Shown here one piece after another: positions 11,098 through 22,523 of a DNA stretch of 64,000 bases. Made by a program: the position numbers and the translations under genes. How positions within the stretch are numbered: the stretch's first letter is position 1; each line of letters begins with the position of its first letter. The stretch spans positions 61,163 through 125,162 of the forward strand of contig QANZ01037833.1 of NCBI GenBank assembly GCA_003254925.1. The letters are read 5' to 3'. This DNA is from Chamaecrista fasciculata. Lineage: Eukaryota > Streptophyta > Magnoliopsida > Fabales > Fabaceae. Below the pieces are notes generated by a model, which searched no databases, was not told where the DNA came from, and was given only the letters and a program-made list of their open reading frames with translations.

Positions 11098-12105
11098 GGT
11101 TTAAGTGCACTTTTGGTCCCATAACTATGATAAAAGTTTCATTTTGGTCCCATAACTTTTTTTGTTGCAATTTTGGTCCCATAACTATGACAAAGGTTTC
11201 ATTTTGGTCCCATAACTTTTTTTGTTGCAATTTTGGTCCCATAACTATGACAAAGGTTTCATTTTGGTCCCATAACTTTTTTTGTTGCAATTTTGGTCCC
11301 ATAACTATGACAAAGGTTTCATTTTGGTCCCATAACTTTTTTTGTCACAATTTTGGTCCCATAACTTCTCAAAAGGTTCCACCATTAGTCCCTTGGTGAA
11401 TTTCATCCATATTTAGCCGTTAAGTATGACGTGACATAGTGACTAGGATCATGATATGGCGAAATAAGATGAAGTGGACTGAAATAGGATCTATATGCAA
11501 CATATTAAAACTTATCAATACCCAACCACCATATATACAAAGAGTGGTACTGACAGGGACCAATCTAGTGGGGAAGAAGAGACTTCAAGCAGAAGACACC
11601 GACGAAGTTGATGGGATCCTCAGCCAGAGTCGAACGACCAAAGCGGCAGCGACGACAAATCGGGAAGCGGAACGAGGAAGAGGAAGTCTCGTTGGGCTGA
11701 TGAGGAAGAGGAAGTACCACTCTTTGTATATATTGTGGTTGGGTATAGATAAGTTTTAATATATTGCATATAGATCCTATTTTAGTCAATTTCATCTTAT
11801 TTTGCCACATCTTAATTCTAGTCATTATGCCACGTCATACTTAACGGCTAAATATGGATGGAATTCACCAAGGGACTAACGGTGGAACCTTTTGAGAAGT
11901 TATGGGACCAAAATTACAACAAAAAAAGTTATGGGACCAAAATGAAACCTTTGTCATAGTTATGGGACCAAAATTGCAAAAAAAAAGTTATAGGACCAAA
12001 ATGAAACCTTTGTCATAGTTATGGGACCAAAATTGCAACAAAAAAAATTATGGGACCAAAATGAAACCCTTGTCATAGTTATGGGACCAAAAGTGCACTT
12101 AAGCT
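11098..12105. mobile_element. Mutator-like foldback element carrying an SF1 fragment
   Basis: The 1008-bp element has long inverted arms (about 11098-11550 and 11715-12105). It begins ggtttaagtgcacttttggt and ends in the near-complement. The arm ends are tandem ~60-bp units built on 'ttttggtcccataac'; four lie in the left arm. The 9-bp target duplication tttttgtta lies at 11089-11097 and 12106-12114. A 9-bp duplication and long inverted repeats are typical of Mutator-like elements. No transposase is present, so it is non-autonomous. The centre is captured host sequence, listed separately. A shorter relative lies at 56196-56871. Confidence 0.8.
11558..11714 (+). pseudogene. Captured fragment of splicing factor 1 (SF1/BBP)
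   Basis: Read from 11558, the centre of the element encodes DQSSGEEETSSRRHRRS, a stop, WDPQPESN, DQSGSDDKSG, then SGTRKRKSRWADEE. From memory this matches the N-terminal region of plant SF1/branchpoint-binding protein, with its RSRWDP.PES and RKRKSRWADDE blocks. In SF1 the R/K-S-R-W type motif is the ligand that binds the U2AF65 homology domain. The stop (TGA, 11609-11611) replaces what is normally Arg and fits a C-to-T change at a CpG. The similarity ends abruptly in element sequence near 11715. It is about 50 codons of a much longer protein, so it is a transduplicated fragment and not a functional gene. Confidence 0.72.
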
Positions 12106-12310
12106 TTTTTGTTATACAAAATAATAAATTGCCAACGTTTATACTTTAATCATTGTTTTCAACTTGTGTGACCGAGAAATGTCTAGTGGAGGGAAAAATT
12201 AGCCGATAATCTCGTGCTTTTTATTTTTTGTTGAAAGAGCTAGGAAGCAGCAAGTCTGTAAGAGGATTAGAAACACAAGAAGCCTGTGGAGATAAGTAGT
12301 AGGTGAGGGA

Positions 12311-12493
12311 ATCAAATTTGGTTGGCCTAGTGGTCGAGCTCATTAGGTCGTTTAAGTAAGATAAGTGGTTCGAATCTCGCCTTGTGTATGCAGCAATCAA
12401 TTGGTGAGCGACAAACCCTTAAATGGAACAACAATTCGCAAAAGATTAATCCTTGACTTGTAAACCGAGGATACCTTAGAAAACAAAAAAAAA
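12311..12493 (+). mobile_element. tRNA-derived SINE, copy 2 (different family)
   Basis: This 183-bp element has a clear pol III promoter: box A ggttggcctagtgg (12320-12333) and box B ggttcgaatctc (12367-12378). It ends in an A-rich tail. The flanks carry a 14-bp duplication with one mismatch, tagtaggtgag[g/a]ga (12297-12310 and 12494-12507). The spacing and sequence of the boxes are those of a tRNA, but the rest does not fold as one, so it is not a tRNA gene. Confidence 0.85.
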
Positions 12494-12939
12494 TAGTAGG
12501 TGAGAGAAAGATATAAATAATACTTAAACTAATAATGTAATAAATTGGTTAAAATCTTAATTAGTCATAAATATGTAAGTATATTTAACTATTTAAATAA
12601 ATTTAATAACTTTTAACTATTTGAAAAAATTAAAGTTTTTAATTTATTAAAAGTAATTGTTAAAAATGACAAAATATTAATTTGTACATTTTTATATCTA
12701 ATGAGATTAGTATTTATCTCAATGAATTAAAAAAGTAGATACAATAATAAATAAAATAAGGAGAGTCAAAGAATGATAGGGTTAAAGGATTATAATTGAG
12801 TTTTTTTTTTTTAACAGTTATTATTTATTCTAATTTTTAAGCGTAATATTGATACAATATAAACTTGTCATCTAACTAATTCACCTGCTTCATTTTTCAT
12901 GGTTCGGTCTAATATTAACTTATCACATTAGTGTGACAG

Positions 12940-13096
12940 TGTGATTTAATGGTTTCTTACTTTTTCTTAATTAAGTGGCGGGAGTTCGAATTTAATTTTT
13001 GTGTATGGAAAGAATTATATGACTAATTGTTTACCTTTAAGTGAAGGACTCGCGATGAAGAGATTAATCCCTGTTCCTCACGATGGATAAAATATA
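12940..13096 (+). mobile_element. tRNA-derived SINE, copy of the 2219 family
   Basis: It shares the body of the SINE at 2219-2401: box B-like ggagttcgaattta (12980-12993), then 'tttacctttaagtgaaggac' and 'cgcgatgaag'. The tail runs into a TA microsatellite. No clear target duplication is visible, so the ends are approximate. Confidence 0.55.
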
Positions 13097-13099
13097 TAT

Positions 13100-15645
13100 A
13101 TATATATATATCATCTCTCTATAATTTAGTTTAATTATCTTATATCACTATTGCTCTAAGTATTTTTTTTAGTTGCCATTGCTCTAAGTATTTTTAAACT
13201 AACTTAAACGTCAAAATTTCAACATAAAATCTCCTCTTACATTTAAACTTACCTTAATAAACATCTAGACTTTAAAGAACAATTCAAGAATTCATTAAAT
13301 ATTTATAAATATTTTCTATTTTTTAAAATAAATATTAATAAATTAATGTGTATATATATAAAAATTAATATTTTAAGTCATATTTAATGAAAAAATTTTA
13401 AACTTTTTTACGAAAAATTTTAAAATTCTTTAAATAATAGAAAAAAACTTGAATTTTTTTTTTTACAAAAATAAATTTGGTTTAAATAGTTAAGAGAAAG
13501 AGAAATGAGATGTAGTAATAGATTAGAGTAGGGAGTTAGGGTAGATTAAGGTATTTGAATAAGATAGGAAGAGTAATTTGTCGGGTAGTCGGGTTGGTTT
13601 GACCGGATTGGTTAAAGGAAGGCTTAGGAATTAGGAATTTAGGAATAGAATAGGATGGCTACAGCTGGAATCGTACAAGAATATGGTAAAAATGATGATT
13701 AGATTCCATTATTCCTTATGTTGCAACTCTTTCATTATTCATTTTAATACAAACATTTAACAACTCCCTTAAACATCAACCTCACTTCCTACATAAACAT
13801 TAATAATAAAGCCTGCTCTGCTCTTCCCTGCTTTCTTCTGCTCCTTCCAACTTCATTTCTTAAATGATTCTTAAAGCTATCTTCAACACTCTCACTCACT
13901 CACCACCAAAATCATACCCTGCTCTTCCCTCCTTCACTCCTCCTTCATCACCACCCTACACGTGTCCTTTGGGCCCCACCTCCCTCCATCATCATCATAA
14001 TTCAAAGGTCTTTTCTCAAGCAAGATTTGGTGGGGTCCTTCGTTTTTGGGACCACCCTCTCCATCAAATCATACACTCAACACAAGCACACATACACACT
14101 ACTAGTGTGTAGTGTCTACTGCTGCAGTTTTGCTTTCCTTTCATGTTTATTATTAGTTGCATAATTGAGGGCTCTTTTTTTTTTCTTTTTTGAATTAGAG
14201 TAGCAATTAACCTAAAGATTTAAGATAGTTTTTATATTTAGAGTTGAAATTTCTACTATTAAATCATTAAATTAAGTGACTGATAGGATTTTTAAAACCT
14301 CAAAATTCTCATAGATCATTTTATAATATGAGAGACTAGGAGGAAAATGAGTGTGTAACACGAGAGAGAGAGGGAGAAAAAGATGTGTGTATACAGTTGG
14401 CAAATGTGTCAGTAAAAACTTATAATAAGTAAAGCTATGTCAATGAATGAATATTGAAGGAGCAGGCTTTGCCTTCAAGAAAAGAATTAACCCCTTGAAT
14501 CCAACCTACTACACTTTGTTGAGAGGGGTAATAAATAAAATAAAAAATAAAAAATAAAGGAGCTGGGTCTAAAGAAAAGGATTAAAGGAGGTGTGCAATT
14601 AAAAAATTAATTAAACAATATTACCCCTAGTAAAGTGTAAAGTGTAAAAGGAAAAAAGAGATTAGGTTCTGCAATAATTTACCATCAGGAGCAGTTGGCA
14701 GTAGTTATATTTTAAGATCATTCATACATGATACATGTCACCTTATTACTATATAGCTTGAGCAGGTAGCCAATGTCCCTTATTACTCTTGGTGCTCTTT
14801 CTTTCTAGTGAAAAAGAAAAAAAGATTGGATTTTTATGATACCCAATTGGTGAAATTGGTTGTTCGTGTCGAATTTGATCAAGCATTTCGATTTGACGCT
14901 CCGACGATACGGTCAAACACCACAAGGGTATTGCATTATTTGGGTAGGATTTTGATTTTGATGCCTTGGGTGGTTTGTTCCTGGTTCTTGGATTCCCATC
15001 TGAGAATTTCTTTTTGCTGTCTCTAAATCAAATGTAATTACACCTTCTGTCTAGTTGTTCGGATTTCTATAATCTCTACACACACAGCAATATCATCATA
15101 TCTCTCCTCTTGCCTCCAAGGTGTTTGATGAAATGGCGCAATGAAAGAAGGAACCATAGATTGTTCGTTGGACAAAGGAGAAAAGGGAATATGCTTTTAT
15201 TTGTAGCTTGATGAGCTTGATGTTTTCAAATCCCATGGTTTGTCTGCTTCACTTTATGCTCTGAAAAAATTCACTTTCCTGTCTGAGCATAAGAACAGAG
15301 TTGATCCTCTAGGGTTTCTGAGGGATGAGGTGACCAGACTGTGACAAGTAGATTATATTCCATTTAACTTTGTGTGTGTGTCTATGCCACAATGAGAGGT
15401 TTCTTCCTTTTACTTTAACTTCCTCTCAGTCCTATAAAGCTGCCAAGCCTATTTGTTCCTTGTTGAGCCCTGCAAGATATCTATCTCCACTCCACTCATC
15501 TTAGTCAAAATTCTCTTTCCCTTTAATCATTCAATTATTTATTCCTTGTGTATTGTAAACTAAATCACAATTCTGCTAATTATACACACTATAAGCTTAG
15601 TTTATTAGTTCTAGTAGGCGCTTAGGGTATTGAAAACTTCTGGAG
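13100..15645. other. Upstream region of the bHLH gene
   Basis: No protein-like frame is convincing. Positions 13800-14110 are CT-rich and could be leader or promoter sequence; the 82-residue frame at 13864 is low-complexity (Pro/Ser/His) and not recognised. A TATA-like tataaa lies near 15434, about 210 bp before the start codon. Whether a 5' leader intron exists cannot be told from sequence alone. Confidence 0.4.
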
Positions 15646-17726
15646 ATGGGTGGCCATGAAAATAATGCCATGGGGTTTCAACATGGAGATGATGATGACA
15701 ATAGCATTTTGAATTGTTTATCATCATCAGGTTTGAGTACCAATGTTTCAGATTTATGCCATCCTTCTTTTCTGGGTGCATCTGCTTGGGATCCTCTTGT
15801 TTCATTGGGTCAGAGTCCTCAAAGCTTTGGTGCCTCTTCCATGGTTTCTCATAGTGAGTTTGCCAATTCATCTTACCCTATTGTTTTGGGAAATTCTCAC
15901 CTTGTTCAGTATATGTCTGACTCAAATCTTGAGGACATGGTCCCAAAAGTTCCCTCCTATGCAAGTGGGAATTTCTCAGGAATGGTTGTATGTGGTGACA
16001 TGGCAAATATAGGGTATGTGTCAAATTATACTACAAATGAAGCACAATCTCAGGGCGAGAATTCCACACCTGAAGATGGAGTCACTGCATCTGCTGCACC
16101 TAATGGAAATAGAAGAAAGCGAGGGCTTGATTATAATTCTACATTCAATCCAAATAAGGTAGGACGTGGTGGACAATTTCTCATTTTGTGTTTTTTTGGT
16201 TTAATGAGCTAATGAATGAATGAATGCATTGCTATAATAAAACCTCTGGTTGATTTTAGAGTGCCGAAGGGGAACCACTGAAGGATTTGTCTGGAAAGAG
16301 CTCGAATACTGCGAAAGAACAAGATGAGAAGAAACCAAAATTAGATCAAAGTGTGAGTGCAGATTTGCGTGGTAAGCAACCTGTGAAGCAAGCTAAAGAC
16401 AACTCATCACACAGTGATGAAGCTCCCAAAGAAAATTTCATCCATGTAAGAGCTCGAAGAGGTCAAGCTACAAACAGTCATAGCCTCGCAGAAAGGGTAT
16501 CTTATTACTACACATGTTTGTTGTTAGAAACCCATTTCAGATTGTCAAAACTTAAATTGGTCACAATGCTTTTCTGTTTGCAGGTAAGGAGAGAGAAGAT
16601 AAGTGAGCGAATGAGGTTACTGCAAGAACTTGTTCCGGGATGCAACAAGGTTATTTATTGCATATGCTTGTGCTTGTTATGATTTCTTATGTGACCACAC
16701 TGATTTTTCATACTGATTTTCTGGTCTATTTTACTTGTTCTAGATAACTGGCAAAGCAGTGATGCTAGATGAGATTATCAATTATGTACAGTCACTGCAA
16801 CAGCAGGTTGAGGTATGCTGCTATTCTACAATTTGAGAAAGGACTGATTTGGCATTGTTAAGAAAATAAACCATATCTTAAGTATTCTATTACTTGATCA
16901 TAGTTGAATGATACACAAGTTGACAACTTAATCTCTGAAAGTACAGTTTATGCATTTTAGTCTTTGAAAGTTGTGGAGGCAATACAATTTAGTGGCATAA
17001 ATCTATTTCATAAGGATTAACTTATAGGGACTAAATGACTAAAATATATTGATTTTCAAGGATTATAGAGTATAAACTATACTTTTAGGGATTTAGTTGT
17101 TAGCTCTTGTCTTTTGGGGGACCAATTTATATGTTTACTCTAGTATAAAAGATTTGACCACACCAATGAACAAGATGGCTGCTAACAACTCTCATGAGTT
17201 ATGATAAATTAACCATGTTTATGTTGATATGTTTCTTAACTTACTAGAATACATATTGCAGTTTTTGTCCATGAAACTTGCCACCGTCAACCCTGAACTG
17301 AATTTCGATGTCGACAGGATCCTATCCAAAGATGTAAGTGAGAAGGTTTTGACCCTTCTAATTTTGATTGTTTTTAGTACTCAAATAATCTTGAAACTCC
17401 ATTTGCTTGTCTTTAGATTCTGCATTCGCACATTGGAAATGGTGCTGGTATCATCAACTCATCAGCTCATCTATTTCCCAGTGGAATTTATCAGAGAACC
17501 CTAGGAAGCATACCCAGCACATCACCACATATCCCTCCCTATACCTCAGGTAATTCAAGATCTTCAAAACTATGTACTGTTTGTTTAGCTATCTGTCTGA
17601 AAATGCCAAAACATTCACATGCAGAGCGTGATGGACCATGAAGCTCCAAAGCTTATATATGGAATGGGATATAATTCCAGTACAGCCCTTCAAGCTTTAG
17701 GACCCAATGGCAATACTAATAGGATG
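15646..17726 (+). CDS. bHLH74: bHLH transcription factor, bHLH74-like
   Basis: Nuclear basic helix-loop-helix factor of the bHLH74/CIB-like subgroup, expected to dimerise and bind E-box DNA. Exons: 15646-16158, 16260-16496, 16584-16649, 16744-16812, 17262-17333 and 17417-17549, then a last exon from 17625. The start [17 protein letters not shown] fits the family. The block [20 protein letters not shown] leads into [18 protein letters not shown], and [17 protein letters not shown] gives helix 2. The DNA-contact triad is His245-Glu249-Arg253. The C-terminal homology ([17 protein letters not shown]) lies in the last exon but is out of frame: exon 6 ends with one spare base and the visible acceptor leads to ERDGP and TGA at 17639-17641. 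Either that join is wrong or the C-terminus is shortened by about 35 residues. Two foldback repeats lie in intron 4 and at the 3' end. Confidence 0.85.
16915..17122. repeat. Foldback MITE in bHLH intron 4
   Basis: Imperfect inverted arms: the left reads 'aagttgacaacttaatctct' and the right ends as its rough complement near 17120. The same family lies at 34270-34478 in an intron of the amino-acid transporter gene. No target duplication is certain. Confidence 0.55.
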
Positions 17727-17756
17727 GTTACATTTGATTCTTTGTTTCTTTATTTC

Positions 17757-18003
17757 AGAGAAAATTACTTTTTGGTTCTTGAATTTGTTCCAAAATTAAG
17801 ATTTAGTCCCTAGATATTGAAAATATATTTTTTGGTTCATAAACTTTTTTTTATATATAAATGTTGACTATTTAATCCTTGAAACATTATCTGTATAGAT
17901 TAAATAGTTGACTTTATATAAAAAAATCGATGATTAAAAAACTGTATTTTTGATGTTCAGGGATTAAAGTGTAGTTTTGAGACAAATTTCAGGACTAAAA
18001 AGT
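17757..18003. repeat. Foldback MITE at the 3' end of the bHLH gene
   Basis: Arms of about 50 bp pair imperfectly ('ctttttggttcttgaatttg' against the complement of 17960-18003). A relative is at 33911-34111 in the transporter gene. It begins about 30 bp after the last recognisable bHLH codons and may have displaced the original 3' end. Confidence 0.5.
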
Positions 18004-18772
18004 AGGATACTTGATCATTTCAAGTATTGGTGCTTTCTCTAATGTAGTGAGTGTCACTATCTTGCGGGACAGGGCGGTTTGGAAACAGAGAGTTATGAAG
18101 TGGGAAAGGGATTATTTAACTGAAGTTGAACAACCAAGTCATGCTATGACTGTTGAAGTTGATTACAGAATGTTTGAGCTTGCTTGCTTGCTTTTGTAAG
18201 GGGGTTTTGAAATTTGTTTCTGAAACAAAAAGTATTGTAACTTGTAAGGAATGCAAATATGTGGCAAGATATATAAGTTGATTTACAAATTGATTTTGAA
18301 GATGAAGCAGCATTCACAACTTTAACCAGTCACAATGGCTGATCCACAAGTCACAATTAGTTTTTATATTAAAAAAAGCATATTTCACTGAATTTCATGA
18401 CTGGCTTCATATCAGATTTGTTTACATGAGAATGAACAGTGGTTTTGTAATAATGAGCATTAAATGACTATACTTACGTGCGTATCCCTCCATAACTAGT
18501 TTCAATGCACTTAGGATTAAATATTTAAATTAAAAGCCTCCAAAGATTGATTCTTATTTTTTTTTTTTTACAACATAAAAAATGATGACAATCAAAGAAA
18601 ATTTGAAAACGTCCCAAAGCTCAAGGTGTGAGAGCAAGTTAAGCGAGTTAGAGCAAGTTAAGCCAGTTACTTACCATAATGGGTCCACAATAAAAATTGT
18701 CTCTGTTCGTACTAGACGAAGCAAACTCTTGATCCTCTAACCTCATTCTAGAAGAGTCTGAATTAGAAAGAA

Positions 18773-20415
18773 GACAAAATACCCTTTCGTGCTCCTAACG
18801 TTTGCAGTGATTTTCAGTTATGCCCCTAACGTTTCATTTTGTTTAGACATGCCCTCAATGTGCAACCAACGTTTCAATTATGCCATCAATTTTGACTCAA
18901 TGCACATGTGGCAATTTTTTTTGCTTATGTGTCATTTTTTTTGTCTGACTTGATTACGTGGCATCATGACTGGGCATTTTTTTTTTAAAAATAACTGCTG
19001 GACCAAAACGCAAGTTTCACAAAACTGAAAGGACCAAAAAGGCAGTTTTAGCGAAGAGGTCATCTTCAACCTCTCGCTACCTGACCTGTTGCCCAAAACG
19101 GAGTTGCCGCTCAACCCGCCGGATTCGGCGTTTTTCTGTCGTCGTTTCCGGCAAACAAACAACAGAATGAATCGTTTCTTTAAGACGAGAAGATCTGGAA
19201 AATCAGATTGGCCAAAATGCTTCCGGAATTGATGAATCGAAATCAACGATTTCAAGAACTCAAGGACGTGAAATTTTCAATCCGGCGATACACAGGCTCT
19301 TAGACTACGCAAAATAGACCAAAAGAATCGGAAGAAGATGAATTACAAGATTATGTAACTCGTTTAACGATTAGCTTCCAGATTTGATGAAAATTTCGAA
19401 GAACGCATCCTTGCAAAATGGGCGACGCCCAGATCTGGATTTTTTTTTTGTTGAGGGTGTCTTTAAACTTTGATAAACTGATGATGATGATGAACGATGT
19501 TTTTTTTTTTAATTTTTGGATGATGAACTGATGAATGATGATGATGATGATCAACTGATGATGAACTAATTTTTTTTAATGGTGAACGATTTATGGTTTA
19601 GGAATTTGAGTTTTGGGGTTCAAGGTTTAAGGGTTTTTAATATTTTTAAGGACTAAATCAGAATGTTTGAAAGAGTTTTAGGACACTTTACAATTTTATT
19701 TTGAGGATTTGGGACTAAAATGAATGAAAATAATAAAAAGAGGGGGGATTGAGAATAATGGGATAAGAATGAGTGAGATACCTAATTACTCAAATTAGAA
19801 TTTTTTAGAGTTTAGGGTTTAGGTTTTAAGGTTTAGGATTTTAAGGTTTATAGTTTTAGGGTTTAGAGTTTGGAGTTTAGGGTTTTTAATACTTTTAAGG
19901 ACTAAATTGGAATGTCTAAAAGAGTTTTAGGACACTTTACAATTTTATTTTGAGGATTTGAGACTAAAATGAATGAAGATGATGAAAAAGAAGGGGAATT
20001 GAAAATAATGGGTTTAGGGTTTTTAATATTTTTAAGGACTAAATTGAAATGTTTGGAAGAGTTTTGGGACACTTAACAATTTTATTTTGAGGATTTGGGA
20101 CTAAAATGAATGAAAATGATGAAAAATGTAAATTCAGGGACTGATTTGCTAGTTTACTCAATTTTTATGTTCAAAAATGTAAATCCAGTCATTATGCCAC
20201 GGTGGAATAAAAAATAAGAATGTCCAGTCATCATGTCACATAGACAAAAAAATGACACATAAGCAAAAAAAAATTGCTACATGGGCATTGAGTCAAAATT
20301 GGGGGCATAATTGAAACGTTAGTTTCACATTGAGGGCACGTCTGAACAAAATGAAACGTTAGGGGCATAACTGAAAATCACTGCAAACGTTAGGGACACG
20401 AAATGATGTTTTGCC
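18773..20415. mobile_element. Large Mutator-like foldback element with cargo
   Basis: The 1643-bp element has long inverted ends. The left reads 'cgtgctcctaacgtttgcag' shortly after its start; the right, reversed, reads 'cgtgtccctaacgtttgcag'. The exact 9-bp target duplication tagaaagaa lies at 18764-18772 and 20416-20424. Inside are a GC-richer segment (about 19018-19420), then at least three degenerate repeats built on 'ggactaaat...ggatttgggactaaaatg' (about 19630-19745, 19880-20005 and 20011-20130) with 'tttaggg'-like runs between them. No transposase is present. The internal repeat recurs, reversed, at 49531-49644. Confidence 0.8.
19018..19420. other. GC-richer cargo inside the 18773-20415 element
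   Basis: Base composition and word use differ from the surrounding element, as expected of captured host DNA. The minus strand has an open frame (19255-18932) with a hydrophobic stretch followed by VCRKRRQKNAESGGLSGNSV; the plus strand has NLSLPDLLPKTELPLNPPDS. I recognise neither. A captured leader or first exon of a host gene is possible by analogy with the SF1 capture at 11558. Confidence 0.4.
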
Positions 20416-20504
20416 TAGAAAGAATACAGTAAACAAAGTAAAGTATTAAGAAACAAAGTAAAGTATTAAGAAACAGAAAAGTAATGATTATTATTAAATG
20501 TTAA

Positions 20505-21180
20505 GGGCCTCTTTGACAACTCAACATCTCAATCTCATCCTATTTCAATCCTAATCTCAACCTAAAATTAGATGAACAATCCAGTTTGGGTGTTTGTGTG
20601 ACACATAATCTCATCTCAATCTCATCATAATTCTCATCTCATCCAAATCATCATCCCATTTATCATACATTTACTAATCTACCCCTATTTATATACTTAT
20701 ATTTACCTACACTCTAATACAAATATAAAAAAGATAATTAGACAAAATAGTAATTTTACATACCCTCATTTATTACACTTATAATTTTCTCTCTCTCCAT
20801 CATTTCTTATTAATTTTTTTTCTCTCCCTCTCACTCACTCACAAACACACACAAACTTCTCTCTCTCCTTTTCTCTCTATCTCTCACACACCCACCTACC
20901 CACTCCCTCTCTCTCCCTCATATATATATATATANTCATTATTTCATACCATTTCTACCCCTATACAAAATAAATAAATCCAACAACCTATTTCACCTAA
21001 CCACAATCATTACATACCCTTTTATATAATTTCACACCCTATTATACATCATTTTCTCTCAAACCATCCAAACACCACTACATAATCTCATCTCATCCTA
21101 ATTTCAACATCATCTCATCTCATCTCATAAGTTGAGATTGGATTGAGATTGGATTGAACTTTTTACTCCCAAACAGGCCC
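20505..21180. mobile_element. Tourist-like (PIF/Harbinger) MITE, copy 1
   Basis: The element starts GGGCCTCTTTG and ends CAAACAGGCCC, flanked by ttaa on both sides (20501-20504 and 21181-21184), compatible with the TTA/TAA duplications of PIF/Harbinger elements. The ends are rich in 'atctcatctc' words. Copy 2 at 61515-63291 lies in opposite orientation and is 1.1 kb longer; the extra segment corresponds to the single N at 20935. Confidence 0.65.
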
Positions 21181-21519
21181 TTAAGTTACCATTTGAAGCT
21201 TCTATGAATGTTGTTTTGCTGTTTGAATATTAGACAGTTAAAATTTCAAAATAACTGTTAGAATTACGTTAGATCATAACCGTTCAAATTATTAAAAATA
21301 AATTGAAACATCTTTTTTGTTGATATTTTAAATGTTTAGTTCTAATATTTAGTAAAATCTAAATTCCAAAAAAGAACCTCAATTAAAAGTCTAATATACA
21401 AAGATTAAATAATTATATTTACTCTAAATTATGAACATTAAACTTGACCTATTTATTATTATTTGGACCTTATGTTTACATGAGTTTCGATTTGATTGAT
21501 TGAATCAATCAACTCATAT

Positions 21520-22145
21520 AGGAGTGTTCAAAACCGAACCAAGTCGATTTGACCAAACCAAATCGAACCGAAGCAAAAATCGACTAATGAGCGGTTTGGT
21601 TTGGTTAAAAATGTATCAAAATTGAATGGTTTGGTTCGGTTAACAATCTAGACATACATTTAACCGAATCGCCGCTAGTATATTTGTAAAGTTTTTTTTT
21701 CACTTTTATTGTGTTATATGTGATTACATTTAATAAAAAATTACTAAATTTTTGTAATCATTTAATTTTATCATATTTTTAATTATATTATCTTATTGAT
21801 CATAAAATTTTGTCACTTTAGTCAATAATTAACTATTATTCTTAGTCTTTACAATTTTAATTTTTCAAATCTCTAATCTTATTTGTCATTTTTTTTATTC
21901 TATAAATTTTACTTACTACTCCTAAACACTATTTTTTTTCTTTCTAATTTTTTAATTAATTAATGGAAACAATAAATAATTTTTTTAACCGCTCAAACCG
22001 ACCACCCAAACCGCCTATTTATTGGTTTGGTTTGGTTAAACAAATTATTTTTAACCGTTTGGTTAAAAATTACTTCAAATCGATGTAAGCGGTTCGATTA
22101 AAAATCTTGTTCAAAACTGCCCAAACCGCCCAACGAACACCCCTG
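21520..22145. mobile_element. MITE with 'ggngtgttc' ends, hAT-like
   Basis: It begins AGGAGTGTTC and ends GAACACCCCTG, with longer inverted arms carrying 'accgaacc/ggttcggt' and 'ccaaaccg' words. The direct repeat aactcatat flanks it (21511-21519 and 22146-22154); 8 or 9 of these bases form the target duplication. An 8-bp duplication would fit hAT. No coding capacity. Confidence 0.6.
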
Positions 22146-22523
22146 AACTCATATGACTTAAAAATTTTAATTTAAAGTTCATCACTTCAATGAATAAAAT
22201 GAGCCTAAACAAAATTTAAAATGAGAGAGTGGAAGGTAAGAATAGGAGGATGATGACTGAGGTGGGCCTGGGCCGAACACAGATGGGCCTGCAGAAAACA
22301 GTACTAGGAAAATTTTGGTGACGTGGTGAAAGATGCATGGACCTTTACATTAGAATCAAAGATTAGGAGAAGAAGTAAAAGCCTCTCATTAAATTGATTC
22401 ACAAGTTCTCACATACATGAGTATTGAGTAATGCCACATCTTGTCTTTTAACTCATCCACATTTATTTACCACCGCACCGAAGGATTATATGTTTGTCGT
22501 ACTAGAAACCCTTTGGATAAGAA

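Noticed and set aside
10985-11399. Open frames with repeated WDQNETFVIVMGPKLQQKKL-type units, also at 56690-57086
   Set aside because: These are the tandem 'ttttggtcccataac' units of the foldback arms translated; the repeat period, not selection, explains them.
12320-12378. Candidate tRNA gene with A and B boxes
   Set aside because: No acceptor stem or anticodon arm; the flanking duplication and A-rich tail identify a SINE.
13864-14112. 82-residue Pro/Ser/His-rich frame upstream of the bHLH gene
   Set aside because: CT-rich low-complexity sequence, probably leader or promoter; not recognised as a protein.
19800-19900. TTTAGGG-like runs resembling plant telomere repeats, and similar runs near 49500
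   Set aside because: The units are irregular and lie inside transposon internal repeats, so this is not an interstitial telomere.
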